Shown: piece after piece, positions 32,102 through 34,256 of the stretch
How positions within the stretch are numbered: the stretch's first letter is position 1
How the letters are laid out: each line of letters opens with the position of its first letter
Assembly: GCA_934479825.1 (NCBI GenBank)
Contig: CAKSOW010000027.1
Coordinates: 1 to 34,256 of the forward strand
Origin: an uncultured Eubacteriales bacterium
Lineage (GTDB): Bacteria > Bacillota > Clostridia > Oscillospirales > CAG-382
DNA length: 34,256 nt
Direction of reading: 5' to 3'
Made by a program: the position numbers and the translations under genes
The notes under the pieces: generated by a model
The model's input: the letters and a program-made list of their open reading frames with translations, nothing else
What the model was told of the DNA's origin: nothing
Database searches by the model: none

Positions 32102-32608
32102 TTATTTACACTCACTATCTGCTATTAGATAAACACCTTCTTGAATTGCGGAAAATACTGCGATAGAGCATACAACTATGGCAGTATATTTCAATTCCAC
32201 GAAGAATATTGTCAAAGGCAATAGGAACAGCAGTAGTCCCGTTGCTTTGTTCATAATCGTATGCAAGGATATAAACTGTTTTTTAGAAACATATCCCCAT
32301 ATGATATTGCTGATTTTGATAACCGCAATCACACCACCCCATATCCACAACCATTGTGGAACATGGATTACCGGCAACAACTTAAACAAAGATACCACTA
32401 CAAAAATGAGGTCGGCAATCGTGTCCAGTTGGCTTCCAAACTTGCTGGTACTGTTTGTTTTTCTGGCGATTGTTCCATCCACCATATCACTAAAACCGCA
32501 GAAGAAATATATGATATAAAATGCCACGGAAAACGCAGGGAAGAACAGCAATAAAATACTGCCGAGAATACGACAGCCAGTGAGTATATTTGCAATACGC
32601 TTTACCAT
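32102..32608 (-). CDS. CDP-alcohol phosphatidyltransferase family protein
   Basis: A 168-residue membrane enzyme that transfers a phosphatidyl group from a CDP-activated lipid to an alcohol. The CDP-OH-P signature DG-x2-AR-x8-G-x3-D-x3-D is complete: Asp41, Asp44-Gly45, Ala48-Arg49, Gly58, Asp62, Asp66. About five helices surround it. It is similar in size to PgsA-like synthases but lacks a specific tag for glycerol-phosphate, so the acceptor is uncertain. I chose ATG 32608 (AGGTGA upstream) over the longer frame to 32686, which overlaps the acetyltransferase gene. It lies 34 bases after that gene in the AT-rich segment. Confidence 0.85.
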   Translation of the reverse strand: MVKRIANILTGCRILGSILLLFFPAFSVAFYIIYFFCGFSDMVDGTIARKTNSTSKFGSQLDTIADLIFVVVSLFKLLPVIHVPQWLWIWGGVIAVIKISNIIWGYVSKKQFISLHTIMNKATGLLLFLLPLTIFFVELKYTAIVVCSIAVFSAIQEGVYLIADSECK

Positions 32609-32642
32609 CTGTTCACCTATAAATTGGAATTTAGAGGACTGT

Positions 32643-33077
32643 TTACAATCTTTTCTTGAAGCAAATGATACGATTTGCTTCATCAAATCCCATTGCTATA
32701 TGGAATTTGAAACTATCCATATTGTCTATCTCGCAATCACTGGCAAACTCACTGCATCCAATTTCTTTTGCCCATATTTCACAAGCTGAAAGGAGTTCTT
32801 TTGCATATCCGTTCTTTCGGTATTCTTCTTTTACGAAAATACCTTCCAAGTAACCCACAGGAGAACTTTCCGTGCCTTCAACATAGTCAGTTCTCAAACC
32901 ACATTGCGCAAATCCTACGGGTAAATCATTTATATACTTGATAAAAAATGCAGATTGCTTGTCATTAAGTGTTTCAACAAACTCTGCTTCTAATTCATCA
33001 ACAGTATGACTATCCCACATTTGAACAGCCATTTCTGCCAAAACACGACTGTCTTTATTTCTTGCTATTCTAACCAT
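32643..33077 (-). CDS. Aminoglycoside 6'-N-acetyltransferase-type GNAT enzyme
   Basis: A 144-residue GNAT acetyltransferase of the AAC(6')-I type. From memory of the family (chromosomal AAC(6')-Iaa/Iy group) the match is detailed: RTDYVEGTESSPVGYLEGIFV, the acetyl-CoA loop EEYRKNGYAKELL, the block GCSEFASD and the ending MGFDEANRIICFKKRL. It would transfer acetyl from acetyl-CoA to the 6'-amino group of aminoglycosides; whether it does so here needs testing, as relatives can have other amine substrates. The ATG follows GAGGTG. It is the first gene of a two-gene transcript with the phosphatidyltransferase and is AT-rich like its neighbours. Confidence 0.88.
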   Translation of the reverse strand: MVRIARNKDSRVLAEMAVQMWDSHTVDELEAEFVETLNDKQSAFFIKYINDLPVGFAQCGLRTDYVEGTESSPVGYLEGIFVKEEYRKNGYAKELLSACEIWAKEIGCSEFASDCEIDNMDSFKFHIAMGFDEANRIICFKKRL

Positions 33078-33090
33078 TGAAACACCTCGT

Positions 33091-33114
33091 CAAATTCTTA
33101 TTTGTCTAACTGTT
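33091..33114. repeat. 24-base direct repeat, right copy
   Basis: Matches 32060-32083 at 22 of 24 positions. It covers the expected transcription start and 5' leader of the acetyltransferase gene. Confidence 0.75.
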
Positions 33115-33117
33115 TAT

Positions 33118-33123
33118 ATTATA
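33118..33123 (-). promoter_or_regulatory. Extended -10 promoter of the AAC(6') gene
   Basis: On the minus strand TGCTATAAT gives a perfect -10 with the TGn extension, 41 bases before the ATG. The -35 is poor, as often with extended -10 promoters. An 8-base inverted repeat (33147-33154 with 33169-33176) lies just upstream. Confidence 0.6.
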
Positions 33124-33196
33124 GCACATTTATTTCTTCTTTGTAGTTTATGATAATTTTTCGTCGCAATCATAAACATTTATCATTGAAAGGTCG

Positions 33197-34168
33197 TTAT
33201 TGATTGTTAAGTGTTTCTTTAAGATGAGTCTTGAACTCATCGACCACGCTCTTAGGTGAAAGAATTTTGATTTTCCCGCCGAAGGTGAATACCCAAGCAT
33301 AGAAGGGTGGGTTTGCGGATACTTCAACGGTTGCAATAAAGTGACCGCAATCAGCAGGTCTTACAACTACATTCTCTCCGAAGTTATCTATCACAGCGTT
33401 CATCAGACTGTTTTCGCATTTGAGTTCAACAGTAAAGATGTCATCGTCATACATAGAAAACGTGCGGCGAATATATGTAGGAAGGTCATAATCTTCAGGC
33501 TTCATTCGTGCTTCTGTGTCTATAATGCTCGGCTTATAAATTCGATCCACACGGAACTTAATAACCTTACTGTGCTTTTCTGAATATCCAAACACATAAT
33601 AACTGTCATTATACCAAGCAAGATCATAAGGACTAAACTCATATAGATAGCCTTTGTGTTTTAATATTTTCTTCTTATCGGAAGTGTACTCGTAGTATTT
33701 GAACTGTATCCGCTTGTTTTCGTTAATAGCTTCATAAAGCAAATCTACCGTATATAAAACACTCTCATTGGTTGCCTTTACTCGTCCGGCAACAAACAAC
33801 TGTCTATTCAATTTTGAAGCGTGGTGACTGCTCGTAAGCCGCATCAGTTTATTTGTGAGAACTTCACTTTTCTTATTTGTCACGAACCTTGCCGCCTGAA
33901 TTGCATCAACCATCATTTTTAACTCTGCCAATTCAAATTGACGAGAGCCGTAAAAATATTGGTTCTGTCTACTCCTTACGGTAATGATGTCGAAGCCGAA
34001 GTTTATGAGAAGTTCCACATCACTTGCTATGGTTTGGCGGTGAACTGCAATACCTTTTTCTGCAAGATATTCCATAATATCTGCTGTTGACGCAGGATGT
34101 TCGTCGTCAGTTCGTTCATATAAATATTGCAGAATATGTAAATGCCTTAAATTTGTTTTCTGTTCCAT
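33197..34168 (-). CDS. WYL-domain transcriptional regulator
   Basis: A 323-residue regulator of the YafY/PafC type. The N-terminal winged helix-turn-helix (about 5-70) has LHILQYLYERT, STADIMEYLAEKGIAVHRQTIASDVELLINFGFDI. The WYL domain (about 145-225) reads AINENKRIQFKYYEY, then PYDLAWYNDSYYVFGYSEKHSKVIKFRVDRI, a variant of the Trp-Tyr-Leu motif (AWY). A WCX C-terminal domain follows. WYL proteins sense nucleic-acid or nucleotide ligands and often control defence or stress genes. The ATG at 34168 follows AGGTGG; the open frame begins four codons earlier at a GTG. A palindrome lies 40 bases upstream. Confidence 0.9.
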   Translation of the reverse strand: MEQKTNLRHLHILQYLYERTDDEHPASTADIMEYLAEKGIAVHRQTIASDVELLINFGFDIITVRSRQNQYFYGSRQFELAELKMMVDAIQAARFVTNKKSEVLTNKLMRLTSSHHASKLNRQLFVAGRVKATNESVLYTVDLLYEAINENKRIQFKYYEYTSDKKKILKHKGYLYEFSPYDLAWYNDSYYVFGYSEKHSKVIKFRVDRIYKPSIIDTEARMKPEDYDLPTYIRRTFSMYDDDIFTVELKCENSLMNAVIDNFGENVVVRPADCGHFIATVEVSANPPFYAWVFTFGGKIKILSPKSVVDEFKTHLKETLNNQ

Positions 34169-34207
34169 AAAGCTCACCACCTGTTATAATAAATTTTGCC
34201 ATTCGTA

Positions 34208-34226
34208 GTACATCAACCAGATGTAC
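34208..34226. promoter_or_regulatory. Palindrome upstream of the WYL gene
   Basis: GTACATC and GATGTAC flank a 5-base centre exactly. It lies 40 bases before the WYL start codon near a TATTAT-like -10, so it may be the regulator's own operator. Confidence 0.5.
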
Positions 34227-34256
34227 ACGACAGGTTCTCATTCCTAAGCTATAATA

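Noticed and set aside
1..34256. CRISPR array, tRNA or rRNA genes, or transposase
   Set aside because: No regularly spaced repeats, no cloverleaf-like segments with a T-loop motif and no transposase or integrase reading frame were seen.

Overview
The window looks like chromosome from an anaerobic, gut-type Firmicute (class Clostridia, probably Oscillospirales/Ruminococcaceae or a relative). This rests on strong GGAGG-type ribosome binding sites, Gram-positive lipoprotein signals, a YesM/YesN two-component pair, an AraC-rich sugar-regulon style, and a DUF3048 (YerB-like) lipoprotein. I see no rRNA, tRNA, CRISPR array, transposase or phage gene. Base composition is roughly balanced over most of the window and becomes clearly AT-richer from about 31.1 kb to the right end.

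Layout. (1) 53-4416, minus strand: a four-gene operon read as RraA-family protein, GH13 amylase-like enzyme, GH10 xylanase-like enzyme and SDR oxidoreductase. All lack signal peptides, so they probably act on imported oligosaccharides. Its promoter has a poor -35 and two 17-bp direct repeats exactly 21 bp apart, the geometry of AraC-type activator sites. (2) 4585-6879, plus: DUF308 membrane protein and cardiolipin synthase behind a consensus promoter. (3) 6880-7281: a gene-free, hairpin-dense stretch. (4) 7282-9631: PHP phosphoesterase and a two-helix membrane protein on minus, amidohydrolase on plus, the last two driven by divergent, nearly mirror-image promoters. (5) 9682-11439: ACT-domain protein plus UPF0210/DUF711 protein. 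(6) 11635-16838: beta-helix protein, DUF3048 lipoprotein, arginyl-tRNA synthetase, YebC.

(7) 17154-26846: the largest functional block. It holds an MglBAC-type sugar ABC transporter, a small membrane-anchored InlB-repeat protein, a polysaccharide deacetylase, then a YesN-type response regulator, a YesM-type histidine kinase and a second sugar-binding lipoprotein, the last three overlapping. This arrangement fits a three-component sugar-sensing system, like the XylFII-LytS-YesN system of Clostridium beijerinckii, placed directly beside the transporter it would be expected to control.

(8) 26854-28870: a beta-lactamase-fold serine hydrolase divergent from an AraC regulator. (9) 28871-29148: a second hairpin-dense gene-free stretch. 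(10) 29149-31067, minus: DMT transporter, RNHCP zinc-ribbon protein, small conserved protein. (11) 31.1 kb to the end, AT-rich and probably acquired: a possible gene remnant, a membrane-anchored XRE regulator, a CDP-alcohol phosphatidyltransferase, an AAC(6')-type aminoglycoside acetyltransferase and a WYL regulator. The phosphatidyltransferase/AAC(6') pair is bracketed by 24-bp imperfect direct repeats.
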